Assembly: GCF_037094685.1 (NCBI RefSeq)
Contig: NZ_CP146614.1
Coordinates: 5,704,001-5,768,000, forward strand
DNA length: 64,000 bases
Reading direction: 5' to 3'
Source: Massilia sp. METH4
GTDB lineage: Bacteria > Pseudomonadota > Gammaproteobacteria > Burkholderiales > Burkholderiaceae_D
The position numbers were made by a program, and so were the translations under genes. Under the pieces are notes generated by a model. The model was not told the DNA's origin. It did no database searches and saw nothing but the letters and a program-made list of their open reading frames with translations. Below are positions 9,202 to 17,294 of this stretch, in pieces. How positions within the stretch are numbered: the stretch's first letter is position 1; the number at the start of each line of letters is the position of its first letter.

Positions 9202-9229
9202 ATTATACTGACCGGTATCTGAAGTTCAA
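9202..9229 (-). promoter_or_regulatory. Promoter of the efflux operon with embedded TetR-type operator
   Basis: Read on the minus strand there is a -35 hexamer TTGAAC (9229-9224), a 16-base spacer and a perfect -10 TATAAT (9207-9202). The start codon of the first gene lies 30 bp downstream. An imperfect palindrome ATACTGACCGGTAT (9205-9218) occupies the spacer and part of the -10. That is where a TetR-type repressor would block polymerase. The promoter is clear; assigning the operator to the TetR gene of this operon is inference. Confidence 0.65.
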
Positions 9230-9261
9230 GCGGTATTTTACTTATGAAGCACCCGGGATCG

Positions 9262-9345
9262 GTGTCGTACACCAGACGGGGATGATGCCCCGGAAAAAAT
9301 GTCCGACACCAGACGGGTCGGAGGCGAAGCGGAAACCGGTGCCTG
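9262..9345. repeat. Degenerate copy of the GGTGTCGGACACC repeat family
   Basis: This stretch holds diverged pieces of the dispersed palindrome (GGTGTCGTACACC, TGTCCGACACC and an ACCGGTGCCTGTCACCGG hairpin). It lies between the efflux operon promoter and the 3' end of the CoA-transferase gene. No coding sequence is seen here. Confidence 0.5.
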
Positions 9346-9390
9346 TCACCGGTTCTCCAGTCACCGGTTCTCCAGTCACCGGTTCTCCAG
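9346..9390. repeat. Three tandem 15-bp units spanning a stop codon
   Basis: Three exact copies of TCACCGGTTCTCCAG at 9346-9360, 9361-9375 and 9376-9390. On the minus strand each unit reads Leu-Glu-Asn-Arg-stop, so the last codons and the stop of the CoA-transferase gene are repeated in frame three times. This looks like slippage-type duplication at the gene end. Confidence 0.85.
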
Positions 9391-10575
9391 CCAGTCGGCC
9401 AATACCTCCTCGGTATGCTCGCCCAGCAGCGGTGGCGGCCGGTGGTAGGCGACGGGGGTGGCGGACAGGCGGATCGGGTTCGCCACCAGCGGCACGGTGC
9501 CGGCGACGGGGTGCGGCATCTCGATGCGCAGGCCGCGCGCCTGCACCTGCGGGTCGTCGAACACCTTGTCCACGGTGTTGATCGGGCCGCAGGGCACGCC
9601 GGCGCCCTCCATCAGCGCCACCCACTCGGCTGTCGTGCGCGTGACGGTGATGCGGTGCATGTCCCCGACCAGTTCCGCGCGGTGCCGCACGCGCTGGGGG
9701 TTCGTGGCGAACCGTTCGTCGCTGCCCCACTCGGGCCGGCCCAGCACCTCGCACAGCTTGCGGAATTGCCCATCGTTGCCGACGGCGACGATCATGTAGC
9801 CATCGGCCGTGGCGAACTCCTGGTAGGGCACGATGTTCGGGTGCGCGTTGCCCATCCGGCCTGGCGCCTTGCCGCCGACCAGGTAGTTCGACGCCTGGTT
9901 CGCCAGCACCGCGACCTGCACGTCCAGCAGCGCCAGGTCGATATGCTGACCTTCGCCGGTGCGTTCGCGGTACGCCAGCGCGGCCAGCACGGCGTTCGAC
10001 GCGTACAGCCCCGTCATCACATCGGTCAGCGCCACGCCCACTTTCATCGGGCCGCCGCCCGGCTCGCCGTCCGGGCGCCCGGTCAGGCTCATCAGCCCGC
10101 CCATGCCCTGGATCAGGAAGTCGTAGCCGGCGCGCTGCGCGTAGGGGCCGTCCTGCCCGAAGCCCGTGATGGAACAGTAGATCAGCCGCGGATTGACCGG
10201 CTGCAGGCTCGCGTAATCGAGCCCGTATTGTTTCAGCCCGCCGACCTTGAAGTTTTCCAGCACCACATCGGCCCGCTCCGCCAGGCGGCGCACGAGCGCC
10301 TGGCCTTCCGGCGTGGCGATATCGATCGCCACCGACCGCTTGTTGCGGTTGGCGCTCAGGTAGTAGGCCGACTCGCCGGTGGGCTGGCCTTCCCCGTCGG
10401 CCAGCCACGGCGGCCCCCAGGCCCGCGTATCGTCGCCGCTGCCGGGCCGTTCGACCTTCACCACGTCGGCGCCCAGGTCCGCCAGCAGCTGGCCGGCCCA
10501 CGGCCCGGCCAGCACGCGCGACAGGTCGAGCACCTTCAGGCCCGCCAGCGCGCCCTTGTTCACAGTGCCCGCCAT
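9376..10575 (-). CDS. Class III CoA-transferase (CaiB/BaiF), probably for glutarate
   Basis: A 399-residue cytoplasmic enzyme. The N-terminus LAGLKVLDLSRVLAGPWAGQ and DLGADVVKVERP are family hallmarks, and the catalytic Asp is expected in the GLMSLTGRPDGEPGG region. It sits 4 bp after glutaryl-CoA dehydrogenase on the same strand. It therefore most likely moves CoA from succinyl-CoA onto glutarate to make glutaryl-CoA (a SUGCT-like role) in lysine or dicarboxylate breakdown. The substrate comes from context; the family also uses carnitine, formate or oxalate. The last five codons are part of a 15-bp tandem repeat. Confidence 0.85.
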   Translation of the reverse strand: MAGTVNKGALAGLKVLDLSRVLAGPWAGQLLADLGADVVKVERPGSGDDTRAWGPPWLADGEGQPTGESAYYLSANRNKRSVAIDIATPEGQALVRRLAERADVVLENFKVGGLKQYGLDYASLQPVNPRLIYCSITGFGQDGPYAQRAGYDFLIQGMGGLMSLTGRPDGEPGGGPMKVGVALTDVMTGLYASNAVLAALAYRERTGEGQHIDLALLDVQVAVLANQASNYLVGGKAPGRMGNAHPNIVPYQEFATADGYMIVAVGNDGQFRKLCEVLGRPEWGSDERFATNPQRVRHRAELVGDMHRITVTRTTAEWVALMEGAGVPCGPINTVDKVFDDPQVQARGLRIEMPHPVAGTVPLVANPIRLSATPVAYHRPPPLLGEHTEEVLADWLENR

Positions 10576-10579
10576 GGCG

Positions 10580-11764
10580 TCAGAAGGCCGCGATGCCCGT
10601 CATCGCGCGGCCGAGGATCAGCGCGTGGATGTCGTGCGTGCCTTCGTAGGTATTCACCACCTCCAGGTTGACGAGGTGGCGCGCGACGCCGAATTCGTCG
10701 CTGATGCCGTTTCCGCCCATCATGTCGCGCGCCAGGCGCGCGATGTCCAACGCCTTGCCGCAGGAATTGCGCTTCATGATCGAGGTGATCTCGACGGCGG
10801 CGGTGCCCTCGTCCTTCATGCGGCCCAGGCGCAGGCAGCCTTGCAGGCCCAGCGTGATTTCCGTCTGCATGTCGGCCAGCTTCTTCTGCACCAGCTGGTT
10901 CGCCGCGAGCGGCTTGCCGAACTGCTTGCGGTCCAGTACGTACTGGCGGGCGCGGTGCCAGCAATCCTCGGCGGCCCCCAGCGCGCCCCAGGCGATGCCG
11001 TAGCGGGCGCTGTTCAGGCAGGTGAACGGGCCCTTCAGGCCGCGCACCTCGGGGAATGCGTTTTCCTCGGGGCAGAACACCTCGTCCATCACGATCTCGC
11101 CCGTGATCGAGGCACGCAAGCCCACCTTGCCGTGGATCGCCGGCGCGGACAGGCCCTGCCAGCCCTTCTCCAGCACGAAGCCGCGGATCGCGCCCTCGTC
11201 GTCCTTGGCCCATACCACGAACACGTCGGCGACCGGGCTGTTGGTGATCCACATCTTGCTGCCGGTGAGCCGGTAGCCGCCGTCGACCTTCTTCGCGCGG
11301 GTGATCATGCTGCCCGGGTCGGACCCGTGGTTCGGCTCCGTCAGGCCGAAGCACCCGATCCACTCGCCGCTGGCCAGCTTCGGCAGGTATTTCAGCTTCG
11401 TCGGCTCATTGCCGAATTCGAAGATCGGCACCATCACCAGCGAGGATTGCACGCTCATCATCGAGCGGTAGCCGGAATCGACGCGCTCCACCTCGCGCGC
11501 CACCAGCCCATAGCTGACGTAGTTCAGGCCGGCACCGCCATAGGTCTCCGGAATCGTCACGCCCAGCAGGCCCAGCTCGCCCATTTCGCGGAAGATCTCG
11601 ACATCGGTCTTCTCGTTGCGGAACGCTTCCAGCACGCGCGGCGCCAGCCGGTCCTGGCAATAAGTGGCGGCGGAATCGCGCACCATGCGCTCCTCGTCGG
11701 TGAGCTGCTGGTTGAGCAGCAACGGATCGTCCCAATGGAAGGCAGTCTTGTGCTTGGAATTCAT
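10580..11764 (-). CDS. gcdH: Glutaryl-CoA dehydrogenase
   Basis: A 394-residue acyl-CoA dehydrogenase that oxidises and decarboxylates glutaryl-CoA to crotonyl-CoA with FAD. The N-terminal helical domain, central FAD/substrate domain ([34 protein letters not shown]) and C-terminal helical domain are all present. The C-terminal motif [20 protein letters not shown] contains the catalytic Glu and is specific for this branch of the family. Length equals that of known GcdH. It is followed by the CoA-transferase gene and is divergent from a GcvA-type LysR gene that probably controls it. Confidence 0.95.
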   Translation of the reverse strand: MNSKHKTAFHWDDPLLLNQQLTDEERMVRDSAATYCQDRLAPRVLEAFRNEKTDVEIFREMGELGLLGVTIPETYGGAGLNYVSYGLVAREVERVDSGYRSMMSVQSSLVMVPIFEFGNEPTKLKYLPKLASGEWIGCFGLTEPNHGSDPGSMITRAKKVDGGYRLTGSKMWITNSPVADVFVVWAKDDEGAIRGFVLEKGWQGLSAPAIHGKVGLRASITGEIVMDEVFCPEENAFPEVRGLKGPFTCLNSARYGIAWGALGAAEDCWHRARQYVLDRKQFGKPLAANQLVQKKLADMQTEITLGLQGCLRLGRMKDEGTAAVEITSIMKRNSCGKALDIARLARDMMGGNGISDEFGVARHLVNLEVVNTYEGTHDIHALILGRAMTGIAAF

Positions 11765-11835
11765 TTCATCATCTCGGGCAGGTTGGACATTCCTGCAATG
11801 TACAATCGCGCCAATCGTGCGGCAAACGTTTTATT

Positions 11836-11851
11836 CGCACTGAACTGTGCG
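11836..11851. promoter_or_regulatory. Candidate LysR operator between gcdH and its regulator
   Basis: CGCAC-N6-GTGCG (11836-11840 and 11847-11851) is a perfect interrupted palindrome in the 133-bp divergent intergenic region. Position and shape fit a LysR-type recognition site controlling gcdH and the regulator itself. The assignment is inference. Confidence 0.4.
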
Positions 11852-11897
11852 CTTTACGCACTCCGGGACGCTTTTGATTGACGCTTTTTTTGATGAT

Positions 11898-12773
11898 ATG
11901 CGCCGAAAAATCCCCTCCACGCTCGCCCTCGCCGCCTTCGAATCGGCGGCGCGCCACCAGAGCTTCACGAAAGCGGCCGACGAGCTGGCCGTCACGCAAA
12001 GCGCCATCTGCCGCCAGATTGGCGCCCTCGAGGATTTCCTCGGCGTGAAACTGTTCCGCAGGGGGCGACGCGGCGTCGCGCTCACCGAGGCCGGCCTGGC
12101 CTACAGCCGCAAGGTGACGGCGCGGCTGGACGACGTGGAACGCGACACGGTGGAACTGATGGCCGGCGGTAGTAGCGGCGGCACGCTCGAGTTGGGGGTG
12201 GTGCCCACCTTCGCCACCAAGTGGCTGCTGCCGCGGCTGCCGGATTTCCTCTCGCGCCATCCGGGCATCACGGTCAACCTGTCCGCCCGTGCCCGCCCCT
12301 TCCTGTTCGACGAAACGCCGTTCGATGCGGCCATCCATGCCGGCGAGGCGTTCTGGCCCGGCACCGAAGGCATCCTGCTCATGCATGAGGACCTCGTTGC
12401 CGTGTGCAGCCCGACGCTGCGCAATGCGCATGAGTGGCAGGCGCAGCGACTGCTTCAGATCGGGACACGTCCCTACCTGTGGCGCGAGTGGTTCCGCTCC
12501 CTCGGCTTGATCGTGGAACGCGACATGGCCGGCCCGCGCTTCGAACTGTTCTCGATGGTGGCGGAGGCGGCCGTGCACGGCATGGGAATCGGGCTGGTGC
12601 CGCGCATGCTGGTCGAGGATGAGCTGGCGCGCGGCGTGCTCGCCACGGTCACGGCACACAGCTACCGCAGCGACCGGTCGTACCGGCTGTTGTACCCGGA
12701 GCGCAAGGCGGACTATCCGCCGCTGGCCGCGTTCCGGGACTGGCTGGCGCGCCAGGTCGTGGCCGGGGGGTGA
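11898..12773 (+). CDS. LysR-family regulator (GcvA/GcdR type)
   Basis: A 291-residue regulator starting at ATG 11898. An upstream in-frame GTG at 11847 would add 17 residues that do not fit the family. The N-terminal winged helix-turn-helix (about 5-65) has FESAARHQSFTKAADELAVTQSAICRQI. The C-terminal substrate-binding fold follows, with the GcvA-subgroup feature GMGIGLVPRMLVEDELARG. It is divergent from gcdH and the CoA-transferase, so it most likely activates them in response to glutarate or glutaryl-CoA. It is not part of the PEP-CTERM gene that follows. Confidence 0.88.
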   Translation: MRRKIPSTLALAAFESAARHQSFTKAADELAVTQSAICRQIGALEDFLGVKLFRRGRRGVALTEAGLAYSRKVTARLDDVERDTVELMAGGSSGGTLELGVVPTFATKWLLPRLPDFLSRHPGITVNLSARARPFLFDETPFDAAIHAGEAFWPGTEGILLMHEDLVAVCSPTLRNAHEWQAQRLLQIGTRPYLWREWFRSLGLIVERDMAGPRFELFSMVAEAAVHGMGIGLVPRMLVEDELARGVLATVTAHSYRSDRSYRLLYPERKADYPPLAAFRDWLARQVVAGG

Positions 12774-12931
12774 TGCTTGGACGCCACAGTAATGTGGCGA
12801 GGCATCTGCACCCGATACGCACACGGCGGAATTACCGGGCCGGTCCGACGATCGGATTGCCACGCATGAAATCGTTGACGCCGGGTGCGACCGATGCAAA
12901 TAATGCAATTTTCAACCTCGGGAGCTGCACC

Positions 12932-13579
12932 ATGCGCGTATTTGCTGCACTCGTCCTGGCCGCTGTCGCGGCGGTCCCCGCCCACGCCGCCATCGTCCAG
13001 TATCAATTCACCGCCACTGTCACCCGGATGCACGAAGTCAGGGGAGCCGTCACCTACGAGGACGTCGACTCCAGCAGCCTGGCCGGTCCCACGATCTCGC
13101 TCGGCGATACGTGGACCGGTGCCTTCTTCTACGACACCGATCAGTCGTTCGGCTATGTCGCCTCGTTCATCCAGGACACGAGCACCGGCCTGCTGTTCGA
13201 CTCGAAGCTGGTCGAGCCCCTGCCACAGGTCTTTGTGCTGGATTCCCAGCCTGGCGCAGGCAGCGATTCGGTGCAGCTCGTCACCTACGATGCCGATGCC
13301 GACCTGGAAACCGGCAGCTTCTACTTCAGCGACTTCGATGGCACGGCGCTGTCCGGCACCGCGCTGCCGGCGAGCCTGGACTTGAACGCCTTCGAGTATG
13401 CGTCGGTCTCGTACAACTTCCTGCGCGGCGCCGATTTCGACTCCGTGAATGCCGAGGCCACGATCACGTCGCTGACGCTGTCCGACCTGCCGCCCCCGGT
13501 GCCCGAGCCCTCCACCTACGCCATGCTGGGCCTCGGCCTGGCCGCGCTCGCGATGACGAAGCGCTGGCGCCGCGCGTAA
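12932..13579 (+). CDS. PEP-CTERM sorted exported protein
   Basis: A 215-residue secreted protein. ATG 12932 is chosen because it begins a clean signal peptide (MRVFAALVLAAVAAVPAHAA) and has a GGGAG ribosome-binding site; longer upstream readings lack both. The mature part is acidic and rich in Ser, Thr and Asp, with no known fold. The C-terminus has the sorting tag: VPEP, a hydrophobic helix and a basic end (KRWRRA), which exosortase is expected to recognise. Its role is probably at the cell surface or in exopolysaccharide. It converges on the LysR gene with only 3 bp between the stops. Confidence 0.85.
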   Translation: MRVFAALVLAAVAAVPAHAAIVQYQFTATVTRMHEVRGAVTYEDVDSSSLAGPTISLGDTWTGAFFYDTDQSFGYVASFIQDTSTGLLFDSKLVEPLPQVFVLDSQPGAGSDSVQLVTYDADADLETGSFYFSDFDGTALSGTALPASLDLNAFEYASVSYNFLRGADFDSVNAEATITSLTLSDLPPPVPEPSTYAMLGLGLAALAMTKRWRRA

Positions 13580-13582
13580 GTT

Positions 13583-14503
13583 TCACTGCGCGTCGAACCG
13601 TTCAAACCTCCCCACCAGGAAATCCACGAACGTCCTGATCCGCGCCGACAGCTGATGCCGGTGCGGATACACCGCATACACGTCCGCATCCGGCGTGCGG
13701 TAGCCCGGCAGCACCTGCACCAGCCGCCCGCTGTGCAGGTAACGTTCGATATCCCACTCGGCGCGCATCAGGATGCCGTGCCCGTCCAGCGCCCAGTTCA
13801 CGGCGATCTCGCCATCGTTCGTCGTCAGGTTGCCGCGTACTTTCACGGCGGTCGCATCGCGTTCGGCATCCCTGCCGCTGAACAGCCTCCACACACCGTA
13901 GGCCTCGTCGCCCTGCCGGATGGCGATGCAGTTGTGCCGCCCCAGCTCCGCCGGCGTCTTCGGTTCCCCATGCCGTGCCAGGTATTTCGGCGAGGCGCAC
14001 AGCAGGCGGCGGTTGGCCGCCAGACGCCGGGCGATCACGCGCGTATCGGCCGGCGCCCCGAAGCGGATGCAGACATCGAACTGGTCGTCGGCCAGCGGGG
14101 GCGGGTCGACCGACAGTTGCAGCTGCACGTCCACCTCCGGGTAGCGCAGCACGTACTGCGAGATTGCCGGGGCGATGTGCAGCCTGCCGAAGCCCAGCGT
14201 GGCATTCACGCGCAACTGCCCTTTCGGCGTGCCCTTCGACTTCGTGAGCATCTGCTCCAGGTCGGCGATCTCCTGCAGGATGCGCTGGGCATGCTCCAGC
14301 AGCACTTCCCCTTCCGGCGTGAGACTCATGCGCCGCGTGGTGCGGTTCACCAGCGGCACGCCGATGCGCCCCTCCAGCAGCGCCAGCCGCTTGCTGACTG
14401 CCGAGGTGGTGATGCCCATCTCGCGCGCGGCCGCGCTCAGGCTGCCGCTGGTGGCCAGGGTCACCACGAACGTCAATTCCGCCGGCTGCAATCCCACTTC
14501 CAT
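13583..14503 (-). CDS. LysR-family regulator of the tartrate locus (TtuA/DmlR type)
   Basis: A 306-residue regulator. The start at 14503 is favoured over an upstream in-frame Met (14524) because a GGAGG ribosome-binding site lies seven bases before it. The helix-turn-helix (about 10-65) reads SGSLSAAAREMGITTSAVSKRLALLE, and the effector domain fills the rest (CrgA/DmlR branch: GRLHIAPAI, VYAVYPHRHQLSARIRTFVDFL). It is divergent from ttuC, the position of ttuA in ttu clusters and of dmlR next to D-malate dehydrogenase. It likely activates ttuC and following genes when tartrate or D-malate is present. A small palindrome AACCTCCAGGTT (14508-14519) covers its own translation start and could be an autoregulatory site. 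Confidence 0.88.
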   Translation of the reverse strand: MEVGLQPAELTFVVTLATSGSLSAAAREMGITTSAVSKRLALLEGRIGVPLVNRTTRRMSLTPEGEVLLEHAQRILQEIADLEQMLTKSKGTPKGQLRVNATLGFGRLHIAPAISQYVLRYPEVDVQLQLSVDPPPLADDQFDVCIRFGAPADTRVIARRLAANRRLLCASPKYLARHGEPKTPAELGRHNCIAIRQGDEAYGVWRLFSGRDAERDATAVKVRGNLTTNDGEIAVNWALDGHGILMRAEWDIERYLHSGRLVQVLPGYRTPDADVYAVYPHRHQLSARIRTFVDFLVGRFERFDAQ

Positions 14504-14605
14504 TCTCAACCTCCAGGTTAACAACGGATTGAGTTTAGCCGCGATTTTCGCGCCGGTCCACCCGCTACAGTAGCCTCACTTTCAATCCATTCACCAGGAG
14601 ACACC

Positions 14606-15694
14606 ATGAAGACGTACCAGATCGCAACCATTCCCGGCGACGGCATCGGCAAGGAAGTCGTGCCGGCCGGCCGCGAAGTGCTGGCCACGCTGGCGGCCGG
14701 CTCGGGCTCGTTCAAGTTCGAATTCGAGGACTTCGACTGGGGCGGCGACTATTACCGCCAGCACGGCGTGATGATGCCGGGGAACGGCCTCGACGCGCTG
14801 CGCGGCAAGGATGCGATCCTGTTCGGTTCCGCCGGCGACCCGGATATTCCCGACCACATCACGCTGTGGGGCCTGCGCCTGAAGATCTGCCAGGGCTTCG
14901 ACCAGTACGCCAACGTGCGCCCGACGCGCATCCTGCCGGGCATCGACGCGCCGCTCAAGCGCTGCGCCCCGGAAGACCTGAACTGGGTGATCGTGCGTGA
15001 AAACTCCGAGGGCGAGTACTCGGGCGTCGGTGGCCGCGTGCACCAGGGCCACCCGATCGAAGCCGCGACCGACGTGTCGGTGATGACCCGCGTGGGCGTC
15101 GAGCGCATCCTGCGCTTCGCGTTCCGGCTGGCCCAGTCGCGCCCCCGCAAGCAGCTGACCGTGATCACGAAGAGCAACGCGCAGCGCCATGCCATGGTGA
15201 TGTGGGACGAGATCGCGCTCCAGGTATCGAAGGAATTCCCGGACGTGAAATGGGACAAGGAACTGGTCGATGCCGCCACCGCCCGCATGGTGAACCGCCC
15301 CGCCACGCTGGACACGATCGTGGCCACCAACCTGCACGCCGACATCCTGTCGGACCTGGCGGCCGCGCTGGCCGGCAGCCTGGGGATCGCCCCCACCGGC
15401 AACATCGACCCGGAACGCCGCTACCCGTCGATGTTCGAACCGATCCACGGCTCCGCCTTCGACATCATGGGCAAGGGCCTCGCCAATCCGGTGGCCACGT
15501 TCTGGTCGGTGGTCATGCTGCTCGAACACCTGGGCGAGCACGAAGCCGCGGCACGGGTGATGGCCGCCATCGAGCACGTCACCGCCAACGGGGCCTTGCA
15601 CACGGGCGACCTGGGTGGCAAGGCCACGACGGCGGACGTGACGCGGGCGGTGTGCGCGTTCCTGTCGCAGGATGAGGACCGCAAGGCTGCCTAA
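14606..15694 (+). CDS. ttuC: Tartrate dehydrogenase/decarboxylase (D-malate dehydrogenase family)
   Basis: A 362-residue NAD-dependent beta-decarboxylating dehydrogenase of the isopropylmalate/isocitrate family. It has the start IATIPGDGIGKEVVPAGREVL, the substrate segment RPTRILPG (Arg side chains), VIVRENSEGEYSGVGG, the catalytic Lys region TVITKSNAQRHAMVMWDE and the metal Asp in NLHADILSDLAAALAGSLGIAPTGNI. It would convert tartrate to oxaloglycolate, hydroxypyruvate or glycerate, and D-malate to pyruvate. The following dctA, ttuD and pyk genes reproduce the ttu order of tartrate loci, which supports tartrate over malate. A good AGGAG site precedes the ATG. Confidence 0.92.
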   Translation: MKTYQIATIPGDGIGKEVVPAGREVLATLAAGSGSFKFEFEDFDWGGDYYRQHGVMMPGNGLDALRGKDAILFGSAGDPDIPDHITLWGLRLKICQGFDQYANVRPTRILPGIDAPLKRCAPEDLNWVIVRENSEGEYSGVGGRVHQGHPIEAATDVSVMTRVGVERILRFAFRLAQSRPRKQLTVITKSNAQRHAMVMWDEIALQVSKEFPDVKWDKELVDAATARMVNRPATLDTIVATNLHADILSDLAAALAGSLGIAPTGNIDPERRYPSMFEPIHGSAFDIMGKGLANPVATFWSVVMLLEHLGEHEAAARVMAAIEHVTANGALHTGDLGGKATTADVTRAVCAFLSQDEDRKAA

Positions 15695-15720
15695 GCTTGC
15701 CTAAGCTTGCCTAAGAGCGC
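15691..15720. repeat. Tandem 10-bp repeat at the ttuC stop
   Basis: CTAAGCTTGC occurs twice (15691-15700, 15701-15710) and is followed by a partial copy, CTAAGAGCGC, that merges into the 103-bp element starting at 15714. The first unit contains the ttuC stop codon. It is one of three gene ends in the window with tandem units over a stop. Confidence 0.75.
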
Positions 15721-15816
15721 CTAACAAAACCCGCAGGGCAAGGCGCGGCGTCGAAGACAGTACACCTGTACGGCGAGACGCTGCAACGCAGCCATGGGGG
15801 TTTTGTTAGGCGCTCT
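15714..15816. repeat. 103-bp element with 19-bp terminal inverted repeats, copy 1
   Basis: The ends AGAGCGCCTAACAAAACCC (15714-15732) and its exact reverse complement (15798-15816) enclose a GC-rich core with smaller palindromes (GTACACCTGTAC). A second copy at 39392-39494 differs at two positions only. No open reading frame fits inside, and no clear target duplication is visible. It may be a MITE-like non-autonomous element or a strong hairpin terminator. This copy separates ttuC from dctA. Confidence 0.85.
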
Positions 15817-15893
15817 AAGTCCGCAGTTCCCGACCGGCCGCCAAGAGCACGGCGGGAACAGCGCGTCGCAGCACCCCACAATAGGAGACACCC

Positions 15894-17243
15894 ATGTCAA
15901 AACGATTCTTTGGAAAGCTGTACCTCCAGGTCCTGATCGGCGTGCTTGCCGGCGGCATCCTCGGCGTGCTGTACCCGCACTTCGCGGCCGACCTGAAGCC
16001 GCTGGGCGATGCGTTCATCCGGCTGATCAAGATGGTGTTCGCGCCCGTGATCTTCGCGATGGTGGTATTGGGCATCGCCAAGATGGACAATATGAAGGAA
16101 CTGGGGCGCGTGGGCGCCCGCGCGCTCATCTACTTCGAGATCATGTCCACCTTCGCGCTGGCGCTCGGTCTCGTCGTGGTCAACCTTGCCAAGCCGGGCG
16201 TGGGCATGAACGTCGACGTCGCCGCACTGGACACTTCCGGCATCAAGAACTACACCGCCGCCGCTGGCCACTCCGGCGGCTTCGTCGATTTCCTGCTGCA
16301 CATGATCCCCACCAGCGTGATCGACGCGCTGGCCAAGAACGATATCCTGCAGATCCTCGTCTTTGCCACGATGTTCGGCGTGGCGCTGTCGCACATGGGC
16401 CAGCGCGCGAAACCGGTCGTCGACTTCCTGGAAGCGTTCAGCAACAGCATGTTCATCGTGGTCGGCATGATCATGCGCGTGGCGCCGTTGGCCGCGTTCG
16501 GCGCGATCGGCTTCACGGTCGGCAAGTACGGGCTCGGTTCGCTGGTCTCGCTGGGCTACCTGATGGCCTGCATGTACCTGACCTGCGTGGCCTTCGTGGT
16601 GGCGGTGCTGGGCCTGGTGGCGCGCCTGGCCGGCTTCAGCCTGTGGAAGTTTCTCCGCTATATCAAGGAAGAGCTGTTCACGGTGCTGGGCACCAGCTCT
16701 TCCGAGTCCGTGGTGCCCCAGCTGATGCGCAAGCTGGAGCACGTGGGCGTGTCCAAGCCCGTCGTGGGCCTGGTGATACCCTCCGGCGTCACGTTCAACC
16801 CCGACGGCCAGTGCATCTACTACACGATGGCGGCGATCTTCATCGCCCAGGCCACCAACACGCCGTTGTCCCTGACGGACCAGCTGGTGGTGCTGGGCGT
16901 GCTCATGGTCACCTCGAAAGGTTCGGCGGGCGTGACCGGTTCCGGCTTCATCACGCTGGCGGCCACGCTGGCCTCGATGGGCAAGATTCCCGTCGAGGGC
17001 ATGGTGCTGCTGCTGGGCGTGGACCGCTTCATGTCCGAGGCGCGCGCCATCACGAACACGATCGGCAATGCCGTGGGCACGATGGCCATCGCCCAGTGGG
17101 TGGGTGCGCTGGACCGCAAGCAGATGGACCGCGTGCTGGACGGCAAATCGTCCGCCGAAGAGCTGCGCGCGCTGTACGAGCAGGACGACCATGCGCAAGG
17201 GAGCGCACCGGAGCTCGTGCAGGTTCACAAGGCATCGGCCTGA
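15894..17243 (+). CDS. dctA: DctA-type dicarboxylate:cation symporter
   Basis: A 449-residue inner-membrane carrier of the DAACS family with about eight helices and two re-entrant loops. The serine-rich hairpin HP1 is present (TSSSESVVPQLMRKLE). The TM7 signature, normally PTGYSFNLDG in DctA, reads IPSGVTFNPDGQCIYYTM here, a clear departure in the substrate and sodium site. It lies inside the ttu locus where Agrobacterium-type clusters carry ttuB, so it probably imports tartrate or a related hydroxy-dicarboxylate rather than succinate; that is inference. An AGGAGACACCC site precedes the ATG. A short hairpin-like TAGTAT/ATACTA repeat follows the stop. Confidence 0.9.
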   Translation: MSKRFFGKLYLQVLIGVLAGGILGVLYPHFAADLKPLGDAFIRLIKMVFAPVIFAMVVLGIAKMDNMKELGRVGARALIYFEIMSTFALALGLVVVNLAKPGVGMNVDVAALDTSGIKNYTAAAGHSGGFVDFLLHMIPTSVIDALAKNDILQILVFATMFGVALSHMGQRAKPVVDFLEAFSNSMFIVVGMIMRVAPLAAFGAIGFTVGKYGLGSLVSLGYLMACMYLTCVAFVVAVLGLVARLAGFSLWKFLRYIKEELFTVLGTSSSESVVPQLMRKLEHVGVSKPVVGLVIPSGVTFNPDGQCIYYTMAAIFIAQATNTPLSLTDQLVVLGVLMVTSKGSAGVTGSGFITLAATLASMGKIPVEGMVLLLGVDRFMSEARAITNTIGNAVGTMAIAQWVGALDRKQMDRVLDGKSSAEELRALYEQDDHAQGSAPELVQVHKASA

Positions 17244-17294
17244 CCGGTAGTATGCCCCTATACTATCCATATAAAGAGAACCATGGAGACGCGG

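Noticed and set aside
9346..9390. Short direct repeats as a CRISPR-like array
   Set aside because: Units are contiguous without spacers and overlap a stop codon; no cas genes.
12770..12931. N-terminal extension of the first PEP-CTERM protein
   Set aside because: The extension is basic and lacks a signal; the signal peptide and ribosome-binding site start at 12932.
17248..17270. TAGTAT/ATACTA hairpin between dctA and ttuD as a terminator
   Set aside because: The stem is short and AT-rich with no T tract; ttuD and pyk appear to belong to the same locus, so termination there is doubtful.
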